Source of the DNA: Haliclona indistincta
Taxonomy: Eukaryota; Porifera; Demospongiae; Haplosclerida; Chalinidae
Direction: 5' to 3'
Assembly: GCA_964017065.1 (NCBI GenBank)
Contig: OZ024792.1
Span: 6,691,754 to 6,755,753, forward strand
Length of the DNA: 64,000 nt
Made by a program: the position numbers and the translations under genes. How positions within the stretch are numbered: the first letter of the stretch is position 1; each line of letters starts with the position of its first letter. Below are positions 1-11,034 of this stretch, piece after piece. The notes under the pieces were generated by a model. That model saw only the letters and a list, made by a program, of their open reading frames with translations. It was not told the DNA's origin and ran no database searches.

Positions 1-21
1 CATTAGTTTCTCTGTGTTTAG

Positions 22-893
22 GAGCTGCTTTCATATCTCCTCAACCCAAGTGTCCATTCCTCGGTTCGAGACCTGTCAGGTTAATATGTGAAGAGATTAC
101 CACTTCATTTGGGAGCATTAAAACACCATCTCACCCATCACAACCTTACCCTAACAATGCTGACTATTTTTGGACCATTAAAGTTCCTGATTTCAGTAAA
201 GCAGTCAAGCTCACGTTCCATAGAACATTTGATATTGAACAGACCAGTGATTGCACTGGATCATATCTTGAAGTGAGAGATGGAGATGGACCAGACTCGG
301 TGCTAGTTGGAAGGTTTTGTGGCTCAGTTCGACCATCACCTATCAGCTCATCGACCCACTCACTGTACATTCACTTCCACTCATCAAATAACCAAACGAT
401 GAATACTGGATTCAATGCTACATTCAGATCAGTAGATACAACACTACAGGGTAAGATAGGTTTATATGCAACATATCTCTTGTTATTTTGTGTGTAACTG
501 TTTTCAGGGAGGCAGTGTGAAAGGCATATCACTGTTATTCCATATAAGTTTGCCTCAGTGGGATTTCCAGCAGCCTTTAGTGGAAGTACTCCACTTAGAT
601 GCAGATATCTAATTTGGAACACTAGAACTTCAGCTCCTATCGACTTAAGATTTCTCTTCACTGACCTGAAAAACTGCAGCCAAGGAACGATTGAACTATA
701 TGATTATACTGGTAGAAACAAGATGGCTACCATCTGCAGTGCTGAGGATGCACAGCAGGTTTTTAGAATGCGTGATTTCGTGATGAGTTTGGTGTACACT
801 ATCAAGGTACCAGGATTGAGAGGGTTTACTGCAGTACTGAACAATCGATGCTCACTTGGAAAAGAGCTCTCCAGAAATGGAACATGCATATAA
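22..893 (+). CDS. Eph-ectodomain/CUB protein, copy 1 (3' end only)
   Basis: This is the last two coding exons of a gene whose 5' part lies left of the window: 22-450 and 508-893, joined in phase 1 across a 57-bp GT/AG intron. The first exon encodes a CUB domain with conserved elements such as SYLEVRDGDG and LYIHFHSS. The second encodes a more divergent CUB-like domain ending in ELSRNGTCI and a stop. There is no membrane segment after it, so the protein is probably secreted. Both exons are nearly identical to those of the complete copy at 7978-10909 (CUB subtype I). No frame damage is seen in this part. Upstream domains are inferred from that complete copy. Confidence 0.85.
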
Positions 894-1043
894 ATTAATT
901 TATACTAATAGACTGATTTATACTACATGTAATAGACTGAGTTTTGTAGTCGGTAAGTCCCCGCTGCTTGTCAGCATAAAAATTGTGGTTCAGTATTATA
1001 CGGAGTTAGTCTACGGAGAATTTGCGCGCGTAAATCAAAAAAG

Positions 1044-1840
1044 ATGTCTGACTCCTTCCAGTCAGTTGAGACTCTCCTTTCAGCTCTGGGCTCGTTTAGC
1101 AACAGTAGACACGTACAAACAACTCCCTTGGCTAGTCAGACACATAGTCTATCGATTGACGTACCTCAGCGGCTGAACATCGTGGAAGAGTTGGAGCCAG
1201 TCACCTCGCCAGTCACTAGTGGACAGGCTGGAGAAAATGGTCCAGCTATCAGCTACAATAACACGGACCCTGACTGGAGCATACCCAGTGAGTATGTTCA
1301 GGATGCTGGACAGTCGCTCCCTGCTCTGACAGAAGAGCTGGCAGACGCGCAAAAAACGCAAAACAAAGAGCTACTCAGGAGGGAAGAGCAGCTGGAAAAA
1401 TTGCAGGTGACAAGCACATGATTCATAGGTTCAAATGCATGTTGCTTTCTCTCATTACTACAGAATGAATTGAGAGTGGGTAAGAGCACTGCAATGAGTA
1501 TTACACTCACATCATAATCTCATACACAGAGGATGAGAAGGTGAATAACCTTCAGAGAGATATCGATGTTGCCAGCAAGTCTATCTGTGTCTGCCAAGAA
1601 GAAACAACCAAGCTGACAGCTGTCTGCTCATAGCTTGAGAAAGACATGTGCTCTCTTGTCACAGACAATGCAAAGCTTAGTCTCCAGCTGAAGCTAGCTG
1701 AGGAAGAAACAGCTAAAGACGCAGTGGTGTTTGAACAGCAGAGGACTAAGATGGCTGCTCACAAGGAAGCGACCAAGCTGGTGGAGAGAAGCCTGCTATT
1801 AAAACAAAAGTTGGAAAGCACTCAATATAGCATATGAGAT
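1044..1840 (+). pseudogene. CCDC122-like coiled-coil gene, copy 1, broken
   Basis: Exons 1044-1406, 1464-1479 and 1530 to about 1826 match the two intact copies at 5498 and 11035. Exon 1 carries a 12-bp in-frame insertion. In exon 3 a CAG codon of the intact copies is TAG here (1631-1633), a nonsense change in the middle of the coiled coil. Homology stops near 1826, and the last two coding exons are absent. It starts about 150 bp after the CUB gene end, as copy 3 does. Best read as a nonsense-bearing, 3'-truncated copy. Confidence 0.85.
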
Positions 1841-2402
1841 GCCCGAGTGGTTCTAGCAGTCGACTGAGTACATTCTGTCCCTCTGAAATGAATTGCAAGT
1901 GGGTACATTGAAGCATCTATTGAGTCATAATGTTACACTAATTTTTAAAATGCAGAAACATCTGTACAATCGAATGCATTACAGGAAGCTCATATGCAGG
2001 GTAAGATTTATTTGCCTTCATCTAATATTCATCATTGATGGCAATATACAGCGATCTCTTTAGGCGTAGAGAAGTAACTCGATATTGCTGCTGTGATGGA
2101 TACAGTCATGTTGAAGTATACAACGGAAGACGGTTTGTCCAACTGTGCAGATCTCAAGCCTAGCCTGTTAGAACAACATGATTGTAGAAAAATTAATTAT
2201 TATTAATAAAAAATTAATAATTATAATTGTTGTTCCTCAATAATTTTACATGATGATTATAAAAATTTACGGTTAAAATATAACTCGGACCGTGAGCTGC
2301 TCGGTCTGCTGTGATCGAGCATAGCCGTACGTAGCGACTGTACTGTTGATACAGCGGATAAGAAGACCCAGTCGCTGTATACGACCACCTCGCAGTGTAG
2401 CT
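1841..2402. other. intergenic, AT-rich hairpin
   Basis: No gene is recognised here. Around 2169-2233 an AT-rich stretch is bounded by GAACAAC and GTTGTTC and has nearly complementary arms of A/T, so it could fold into a hairpin of about 65 nt. It may be a tiny foldback element or simply low-complexity sequence. Confidence 0.4.
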
Positions 2403-4319
2403 ATGTGGTCTGCTGTGTTCTTGGCGCTAGTCACGGTGAGCCAAAGCAGAGTGGGCGGTGCAGATCTATGCATGCGTTCCTTACTCACACGTGCAGGTCT
2501 TCGCTGTGGTGCAAGGCGCTGCAGTAAAGGGACGAGATAATGATGCTGTCTCTGTGGTAAGTAACGTACACTATGCATGTATGGTCCACCATATCGTGTT
2601 CTCTTGTAGGAGAAAAGACAAGCTGCTCAAATGTTTACTTACCGACTTGGTCAATGGTCTCCAGTGAGTTCATACACTGATATAAACCATATATGAGTAC
2701 TCATTTTACACTACATGCAGTGTACCAGGACATGTGGTGGTGGACTACGAACACGCTCAGTGTTGTGTACTGACCAAGATGGGATCCTGGGCCCTGCAGT
2801 TGATACATGTGGCATTCAAACTGGTACTAGCAGACCACAATGCATGGAGTTATGCAACCAGATTAACTGCCAAACTAGTGAGCAACCATCATAGTGATGT
2901 CAATATTATACACTCATCATACTATACACAGATGCTACAGACACTACCCTCTTTCCACCAGCTGGTATATATGATATCGCTAACCCTAATAATACTGGTC
3001 CTTCTACCAGTAGTGTGGTATTTGTTAATCCTCCGAGCTGGCTTGCTAGCATGTCAAGTACTGATGAGATTGGTGGCGTTACTATGACAACAGACTTGAC
3101 TATGCTACCTTCAAAACAAGGCTTTTTTGTGATGATATTGGCAATCTCTTTTAGTTCACCAGTGACTTTTGGCACTGCTAGTGGAAATATCATGGCAGAC
3201 GGAATGTCACTGCTCTCAGGAATGGGAGGAGTGAGAGAGATATCTCCCACGAGTGATCTAGTCTATGCAGTGAACACATTATCAGTAGGAGCTGACACTT
3301 TCATGATCGATAACTATGCCATTATTACATCTAATCAGCAGTCTAATCAGCAGTTGTATCGATTTTCAGGAACAAAGATGACCAGAGATGGTTCTGGTGG
3401 AACTCTCTTTATCAATGAATGCGCTCGAACTGCGGTGTATTCTATGAATGCTACCATTTCTCAATTCATCAGGAATGCTGCTCCCACACCCGCTCCTTCC
3501 ATACCACCTCTTAGCTACAATCTTGAGGTTGTTTGCTCCAATGTGTTGATCAATTTTGGAGATGGGTCTTTTCGTATCACAGGATCAATTTTGGCTTTTG
3601 ATAACAGTCACGGACCTTTCGTATTTACTGGAGATTCCATTTCAGCACCTGGATTAAATCGTGTATTAAATAAATTTATACCAAACATAACTGAATTTTT
3701 TGAGGTCCAGGAAAGTACAGCAACAAACCACGGCACTAGGGCTGTTATTCAGGCAAACCAGTATACTGATACCTTTATTAATTCTGCTACTCAGCAAGCA
3801 CTGTCTGTCAACAACCCTCGTGTACTGAGCATTATCAGAACAATAATGGGCTTCTCAGGTACTGTTGGACAGTTCAGCACTGGTGTCACTTTCAATGGTG
3901 TATCAGTGATGCAGCTCATGAGAGGAAGCACTCAATCTGTCACACTCGCTGCTGGAGACCAGCTGTCTTACACAAATGGTGCTCTGACAGTCACTTCGGG
4001 AGGAAATCAAGTATTCAGTCGTAGCGGTGTTCAACGACTCACTGTTCAACAAGGTTCCGGTGCTGCTATTAACGATGGCTCAGCAGCTGCAATTTCCGGT
4101 CCTGGAACTTTGTTTTTTGAGGGAAACATGGCTTTCTTCACCAATGATGCCAGCGTTGTGATGATGGTTAGTAATCAGATTGTGACGGCAGGAACTACGC
4201 CGCCAACAACTCCACCCTCAACTCCACCCACAACCCCAGCTGCACCAACGGTTACAGTAAGAACAGAGAATGGAATGGTGATAGTGAGCATTGATGGTAT
4301 CGATACAGTTGCACTGTAG
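2403..4319 (+). CDS. secreted thrombospondin type-1 repeat protein
   Basis: Spliced from exons 2403-2435, 2497-2556, 2610-2663, 2721-2877 and 2932-4319 (563 aa). The start ATG opens a short hydrophobic leader (MWSAVFLALVT). Residues from about 45 to 100 form a TSP1 repeat: the tryptophan strand GQWSP, then CTRTCGGGLRTRSVLC, then further cysteines spaced as in the family. The remaining 460 residues, all in the last exon, are rich in Ser, Thr and Gly with beta-strand-like alternation. I do not recognise this part. A Pro/Thr hinge (TTPPTTPPSTPPTTP) near the end precedes a short tail. Probably an extracellular matrix or surface protein. It sits between two array units, transcribed in the same direction as its neighbours. 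Confidence 0.8.
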
Positions 4320-4416
4320 CGTGCATCAAAATAGTATTTTCACAATGCACTTCTTATAGTGACACAAGACAGGAAATGAATAGTTAGTCACTGAGTTAGT
4401 GTCTTTATTGTTCGTT

Positions 4417-5222
4417 TCACTGCTCCCCATAAAAAAATATTGTGTCCACACAATTCATCAAAGTGTCAGGCTGTGACAAACGGTCCAAAATCTCTTGGTT
4501 TTCATACTCTAGTAGACCTTCAAACTGGAGCTGGAGGAGGTGCAGGTAAGATATTTGGAACAAACTCTTCACCGGAATCCGTATCATCACGTGAGTCCTC
4601 TTCTGAGTTTCTATTCGTGTCTTCTGAATCACTTGGATCAGTATCTTCACATGATTCGAAGTCATCAGATGACGATGCTCCTGACGAAGATGTATCGTGC
4701 TCTGACTCTTCCTCTGAGTGGTGATTGAATGAAAATATAACAGAAACAGTATCTCTGCTGGAGCTGGAGCAGCTGGAGTAGATCTTTCTTTGAATGGTTT
4801 AAGTCTGTCAAAATGTACGACAAGGTGTTGACGAGGAGGTTCGATACTTGTGATTCTGTAATGGGAATCACTCAAAACCTTGACAATCTTAAACGGACCT
4901 TTCCATGGACAGTGAAATTTATGTGCTTGTCCCCGTGGTACAGCAGGATGATGTAACCAAGCAACATATCGTCCATTTTAAAAGGATTGCCACATGCCCT
5001 CTGATCATATAAATCTTTTTGCCGGTGTTGTTGTGCCCGAGTATGCTCACGAGTATGATGATATGCATTTCTAACCTCTCCCTCAACCTGAGTGCATACT
5101 GATTAGTGTTGGGAGAAGTTTCAGTCTCTGGCAGTCCGAACATGAGTTCCACTGGCAAACGTAACTCTCGTTCAAACACCAGACTGTAGAGCGAGGCTCC
5201 AGTTGTTTCATGTTGACGCGAT
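4417..5222 (-). mobile_element. degenerate Ty3/gypsy-like pol fragment
   Basis: Minus-strand translations in two frames resemble the end of a Ty3/gypsy polyprotein. The stretch from 5179 has the FERELRLPVELMFGLPE type segment found late in the integrase, and the stretch ending near 4800 has the C-terminal HYRI...LVVHFDRLKPF type segment. The reading frame changes between them, so the copy is not functional. No LTRs or target duplications were found. Its left part shows scattered disruptions. The right edge abuts an orphan CUB exon at about 5223. Confidence 0.75.
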
Positions 5223-5374
5223 CGAAGGATGCACAGCAGGTTTTTAGAATGCGTGATTTCGTGATGAGTTTGGTGTATACAATCAAGGTACCAGGATTGA
5301 AAGGATTTACTGCAGTACTGAACAATCGATGCTCATTTCGAAAAGAGCTCTCCAGAAATGAAACATGCTTATAA
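5223..5374 (+). pseudogene. orphan 3' part of CUB exon 8 (subtype I)
   Basis: The sequence from GATGCACAGCAGG to the terminal TAA matches positions 745-893 of copy 1, encoding the last 45-50 residues of the second CUB-like domain. Everything upstream has been replaced by the retroelement fragment. There is no splice acceptor or start, so it is not a gene by itself. It marks where an array unit was truncated. Confidence 0.85.
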
Positions 5375-5497
5375 ATTAATTTTATACTATAATAGACTGA
5401 GTTTTGTAGTCGGTAAGCTTGTCAGCATAAAAATTGTGGTTCAGTATTTTAATATACGGAGTAGTCTACGGAGAATTTGCGCGCGTAAATCAAAAAG

Positions 5498-6706
5498 ATG
5501 TCTGACTCCTTCAAGTCAGTTGAGACTCTCCTTTCAGCTCTGGGGTCGTTTAGCAACAGTAGACACGTACAAACAACACCCTCGGCTAGTCAGACACGTG
5601 GTCTATCGACTGACGTACCTCAGCAGCTGAACATCGTGGAAGAGTTGGAGCCAGCCACTAGTGGACAGGCTGGAGAAAATGGTCCAGCTATCAGCTACAA
5701 TAACACGGACCCTGACTGGAGCATACCCAGTGAGTATGTTCAGGATGCTGGACAGTCGCTCCCTGCTCTGACAGAAGAGCTGGCAGACGCGCAAAAAACG
5801 CAAAACAAAGAGCTACTCAGGAGGGAAGAGCAGCTGGAAAAATTGCAGGTGACAAGCACATGATTCATAGGTTCAAATGTTGCTTTATCTCATTACTACA
5901 GAATGAATTGAGAGTGGGTAAGAGCGCTGCAATGAGTATTACACTCACATCATAATCTCATACACAGAGGATGAGAAGGTGGATAACCTTCAGAGAGATA
6001 TCGATGCTGCCAGCAAGTCTATCTGTGTCTGCCAGGAAGAAACAACCAAGCTGACAGCGGTCTGCTCACAGCTTGAGAAGGACATGTCCGCTCTTGTCAC
6101 AGACAATGCAAAGCTTAGTCTCCAGCTGAAGCTAGCTGAGGAAGAAACAGCTACAGACGCAGTGGTGTTTGAACAGCAGAGGACTAAGATGGCTGCTCAC
6201 AAGGAAGCTACCAAGCTGGTGGAGAGAAGCATGCCAATACAACAAAAGTTAGAAAGCACTCAAGCTAGCATTGATTCTTTAAAGGAAAAACGTGAGCAAC
6301 AGAACTGAAAATCGGAAAGCTATTTATTTTTTTTAGGAGCAAGTTACATTAATATTGAAAGTCTGAAGGTGCTCAGTGGAGAGAGGAGACAAGAGCTACA
6401 AGAGAAGCTGAAGGAGACCAATGAGACCAGATCACGAGTGATCGAAGAGAACTCAAAGTTGAGAGCAGAGGTGTGAAAAAATGTGAATTTTGGCTGAGAA
6501 TTTTTTCTTTCTAGATTCAGCAATTGCAGCGGAAGCGCTCACAGCTACAGTGCGGCGTTGATGTGAGACGCAAGCGGAAACAGGCTCAGCTCACTCAGCT
6601 CCATCACCAGCTCCAGGAGGCGCAGGGCCGCAGGAAACAGTGGACAGAGGAGGCAAAGAGAATGAAGAGAACCATTAAATCACTCAGACAAACCACAGAG
6701 GAGTAG
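5498..6706 (+). CDS. CCDC122-like: CCDC122-like coiled-coil protein, copy 2
   Basis: Exons are 5498-5848, 5902-5917 (16 nt), 5968-6291, 6337-6470 and 6515-6706, giving 338 aa with all phases closing. The first 90 residues are Ser/Gly/Asn-rich and probably disordered. From about residue 95 to the end the protein is heptad-like and highly charged (E, K, Q, R), a long coiled coil. The C-terminal block (LHHQLQEAQGRRKQW then MKRTIKSLR) resembles the C-terminus of vertebrate CCDC122 as I recall it, so the assignment is a family-level guess. No signal peptide or membrane segment. The exon-4 donor is GTGTGA, an unusual but repeated choice in this locus. Confidence 0.75.
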
Positions 6707-6786
6707 AGAACACAATGCAAATTTGAGATTATTGTTCTAACACACTTCAAAGATAAAAAATACAAGACTTTGTAATGATTCCAGCA

Positions 6787-6976
6787 TATTGAAGTGTTCA
6801 CACATCATGGGCCTATTGCTACCATTATGCAATGCTAAAGATGCCCAGAAAGTTCTTCACATAAAAGATTTTTTAGATACACTGTCAAAGTACCAGGATT
6901 GAGAGGATTTGCTGTAGTCATTAATGATAAATGTGGCATTAGAAAAGAGCTCTCTAGGAATGGAACATGCATATAA
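6787..6976 (+). pseudogene. orphan CUB exon-8 remnant (subtype II)
   Basis: Begins at GAAGTGTTCACAC and runs to the ELSRNGTCI-stop equivalent. It matches the last exons of copies 3 and 4 (subtype II), not copy 2, and carries small deletions that break the frame. The sequence after its stop (CATAGTACTCATGCGCAGTAATGTCA) is the same 3' flank found after copies 3 and 4, so flank and exon moved together. Confidence 0.85.
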
Positions 6977-7977
6977 GTTTGTGTCCATAGTACTCATGCG
7001 CAGTAATGTCATTGTCAGTTAGTAAACATTATGATTAGTTAACTGAATTTTGTCATGATTTTGCTAAATTCATTATACAGAATTTTACTAGTAAATGTGT
7101 GCGTAAATCAAAATTTTTCATGCTGATCAGATGGTCAAATGACCAGAAGTCCAATCAAGCCCATACAATATAAATTTTAATTTTTTGGATTATCACAAGC
7201 TATGGGACCTTATATCGATGTGAACAAAACCGTAATGATAAGACGTGCAGCATGTACAAAGAGCGTCTAAAAATAATAACAGTTGATCCCAATGCTTTGG
7301 AGCTAGAAATCGGGAAGGAAATAATTATAAAAGAGTGGCAAGCTTCGTACAATTTCCAGACAGCCAGATGTTTATTCACCAAAAATTTTTCCATGGGAGT
7401 ATTTGAGTACAGCAATCACAAACTGGTGCCGTACATCAGAGGAGATGACTGCTCACAAGAAGCTGGTTGAAAGGAGGATAGGTAGTTGTAGTCAAGATCT
7501 GAATAAAGAGAAGTAGGCAGAGCAATGATAATAAGCGGTTAAGCAAGCATAATCTGTGTTGGATAATTGTTGTACAGACAAAATCTCTGTACATTCACTT
7601 TTATATCAAACAATGAATGTGAGATTCAACGCCACATACAAATCATAGATACAAATCGTACATTATAATAGTTTGAAGCTGAATCTCAAAAAATTTGCAG
7701 GCAAAGAAATTTGATCACTAACCCCAAATTTTCCTCTGAAGAATTTTTATTACTAAGTCTTGATTGCAAACTTTAGAAGTTTTGCCCACACTGATGTGCG
7801 ATTTTAATATTGTTTTATTACTACCATTGATTTTGTAATGCTGAGGATGCATGATTCGACATTAAATTTTGCATACTACAATTACAGCTCTTATACATCT
7901 AGTAGTCTAGCTTAGCTTTATAGACGAGAGGGCATCACGTGAGTATTAAATAAGATACTTCTGCAAAGATTTTGAGA
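6977..7977. repeat. array spacer with eroded CUB exons
   Basis: This spacer recurs upstream of copy 3 (12511-13458) and in part after copy 3 (16502-17510) and copy 4. Positions 7575-7650 still align with the end of CUB exon 7 (CTCTGTACATTCACTTTTA, then GATTCAACGCCACATACAAATCA). Positions 7760-7860 align with pieces of CUB exon 8 (GCAAACTTTAGAAGTTT, GATGTGCGATT, AATGCTGAGGATGC). So the 5' flank of each Eph/CUB gene is built on the decayed 3' end of an older copy. A 73-codon open stretch at 7252-7470 is shared with 12828-12998 but lacks a start in the second copy, and I do not recognise it. Confidence 0.75.
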
Positions 7978-10909
7978 ATGGAGAACTACAAGGCATTTAT
8001 CCCCGTGTTTGCTATCCTGCACCTACTGAGTGCTGGAGTGAATGCTGTCGCACCTGTCGACCAACAGAGCACTTGTCTTAGTACAGAATTCCCCACTTCT
8101 CCCGGTCATCAATTGGTCGGTGCTTACACGAGCACGCAGAGACCTCTGATGGATTCTTACTGGTACGATAGAGTGGTAGGATCAACCGGAGTGTGGGCAT
8201 TCATAGAGGGAAATGAGAACGATAAAGGAGTAAGTGTATGATATTTACAATAATACATTTGTGACTATCTACATGCTTTTCATCATCAGTGGAGACGAGG
8301 ACAAATTTCATCATGTCGAGCTACTGTCAGAACTACAAGATCCAACAACCCTGCTGAAAACAACTGGTTTGCAACTCAGTTCATCTCCAGGAGCACTGCT
8401 CAGGCTCCTACTTATGCCCTCCCCATCACAGTGAACGTATCACACACCTTCCTCTCGTGTACTCCCAACTTATTCAGACTGCACTTCTACCCAAGTGCCT
8501 CTAATCCAGGGAGTAGCTCAGGAATTAGTAACTACATACATATTGGAAATGTAGACCCTAGTACTAATTCACTACAGACATCAACCTTCACATTTAATTT
8601 AGCCTCTCAGTACAGTGGCTTCTATCTTGGCTTCCAAGATCAGGACTCGTGTGGTACTGTAGAGAGAGTGCAGGTGTATCGTACCATATGCCCCTCACGT
8701 ACAGAGGGGTTGGTGATGTATCCTGAAACACCAACTGGTACTAGTGTTGTCTCCGTAACTCATCAGTGTATAGCTAATGCTGAAGTGAGTGGAGGTGGAC
8801 TAATGTGTAATACTGATGGCTCATGGAGTGGTTCACCATCATGTAGCTGTGTATCAGGACACATACTAGATGGAGGAAATTGCCAAGGTGAAATTGATAT
8901 TGATATGTATTGCAAATTTGTTACATGTAGTCCCAATGCATGATAATATAATGTTACTCTGCTTGGTGAACAACAGGTACATTGTAAACAATCGGCATCT
9001 TTTGATACAGATAATGTAACATAAGTTAAGTGTACATATACACAACACAAACATTGTATTGTTTCTCTCAAAATTACTTCCAAACTCTCCTCCCTCAGCT
9101 TGCCCTGCTGGTCAATATCAATCAGGTAGCTCTTGCCTGAGCTGCCCAGCAAACACTGTGGGCACCAGTGTGGGAGTGGCAGTGTGTCCCTGTCAGGCTA
9201 ACTTCTACAGAGCACCTTCAGACAGTCCATCTATGTCTTGCACTGGTACAGCATCATAATGTGTATCGATAGCATGTACTGTTGTCCACTGCAGTACCTC
9301 CATCAAGTGTTCAGAACCTGCAAGCACCTGATAATGGTCGTACTAACACCAGTATCACAATCCAGTGGACTGCACCAGCCACTACTGGTGGTCGCAGTGA
9401 TCTAGTCTATCAGATTAGCTATCGTAGAATAGGAACTGAGCAATCCATCATGGAGACCACTACTCAGACCTCAGACCAGCTGACTGGACTGCAGCCATTG
9501 TCAGAGTACACCATCATGGTGGTGTCAGCTAATGGAATCACAGAGGGTCTACCTAATGTTGCTGCTATCACTCTACAGAGCAGGACAGCCACATTATCAG
9601 CCAGTACAACAGAGGGAGGTTAGTACCACTAGTGTGTACACTACAAACACTGTATTCACCGACTGGACCTAATTTTTTTACAGTACCTGGTCCTCCAGCA
9701 AGTGTAGCAGTGGTTGATCATGTTGTTATCTGGCAGGCTCCACAGTCTCCTAATGGTAACCTGACTGGCTACAGTATCAGAGTGTATTCTGATACTAACA
9801 TGAGATCTATCAATGTTGGTGCAAATACTCTGTATTACAAACTAACTATTGGCAATCTACCAACTGGTGACAACCTACGAGTTCAGGTAATAGTAATATT
9901 TGACAGTAGCAAATCGGACAGATGTTATAGTGTTTTATAGATTCGTGGTATGACAATGATTGGGGCATGTGACTGGAGCATGTCACACCCAGTGTCAAGT
10001 TAGTAACATATCAATTAAATTGACACCATTAGTTTCTCTGTGTTTAGGAGCTGCTTTCATATCTCCTCAACCCAAGTGTCCATTCCTCGGTACGAGACCT
10101 GTCAGGTTAATATGTGAAGAGATTACCACTTCATTCGGGAGCATTAAAACACCATCTCACCCATCACAACCTTACCCTAACAATGCTGACTATTTTTGGA
10201 CCATTAAAGTTCCTGATTTCAGTAAAGCAGTCGAGCTCACGTTCCATAGAACATTTGATATTGAACAGACCAGTGATTGCACTGGATCATATCTTGAAGT
10301 GAGAGATGGAGATGGACCAGACTCGGTGCTAGTTGGAAGGTTTTGTGGCTCAGTACGACCATCACCTATCAGCTCATCGACCAACTCACTGTACATTCAC
10401 TTCCACTCATCAAATAACCAAACGATGAATACTGGATTCAATGCTACATTCAGATCAGTAGACACAACACAAGGTAAGATAGGCAAGCGTATCTCTTGTT
10501 ATTTTGTGTGTAACTGTTTTCAGGCAGGCAATGTGAAAGGCATATCACTGTTATTCCATATAAGTTTGCCTCAGTGGGCTTTCCAGCAGCCTTTAGTGGA
10601 AGTACTCCACTTAGATGCAGATATCTAATTTGGAACACTAGAACTTCAGCTCCTATCGACTTAAGATTTCTCTTCACTGACCTGAAAAACTGCAGCCAAG
10701 GAACGATTGAACTATATGATTATACTGGTAGAAACAAGATGGCTACCATCTGCAGTGCTGAGGATGCACAGCAGGTTTTTAGAATGCGTGATTTCGTGAT
10801 GAGTTTGGTGTACACAATCAAGGTACCAGGATTGAGAGGATTTACTGCAGTACTGAACAATCGATGCTCATTTGGAAAAGAGCTCTCCAGAAATGGAACA
10901 TGCATATAA
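7978..10909 (+). CDS. secreted Eph-ectodomain/CUB protein, copy 2
   Basis: Exons: 7978-8229, 8290-8887, 9099-9245, 9295-9618, 9684-9886, 9941-9998, 10048-10473, 10524-10909 (797 aa, all phases close). Domains in order: signal peptide (1-25); Eph ligand-binding domain (about 28-216) with NNWFATQFISR and the hallmark GFYLGFQDQDSCG...VYRTICP; Sushi-like module with CNTDGSWSG (217-283); GCC2/GCC3 cysteine-rich module with CPCQANFYRAPSDSPSMSC (284-333); FN3 with WTAPATTGGRSDLVYQISY (334-440); second FN3 (441-525); CUB (about 540-667); CUB-like (668-797). Module order and motifs are those of an Eph receptor up to the membrane. There is no transmembrane, kinase or SAM part. Likely a secreted ephrin-binding or adhesion protein. 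The exon-3 donor (GTACAG) is weak. Confidence 0.9.
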
Positions 10910-11034
10910 ATTAATTTTATACTAATAGACTGAGTTTTGTAGTCGGTAAGTCCCTGCTGCTTGTCAGAATAAAAATTGTGGTTCAGTATTATACGGAGTA
11001 GTCTACGGAGAAATTGCGCGCGTAAATCAAAAAG

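Noticed and set aside
7978..10909. A true Eph receptor tyrosine kinase
   Set aside because: No hydrophobic transmembrane stretch, kinase or SAM sequence follows the FN3 domains before the stop, and the next gene downstream is a coiled-coil gene.
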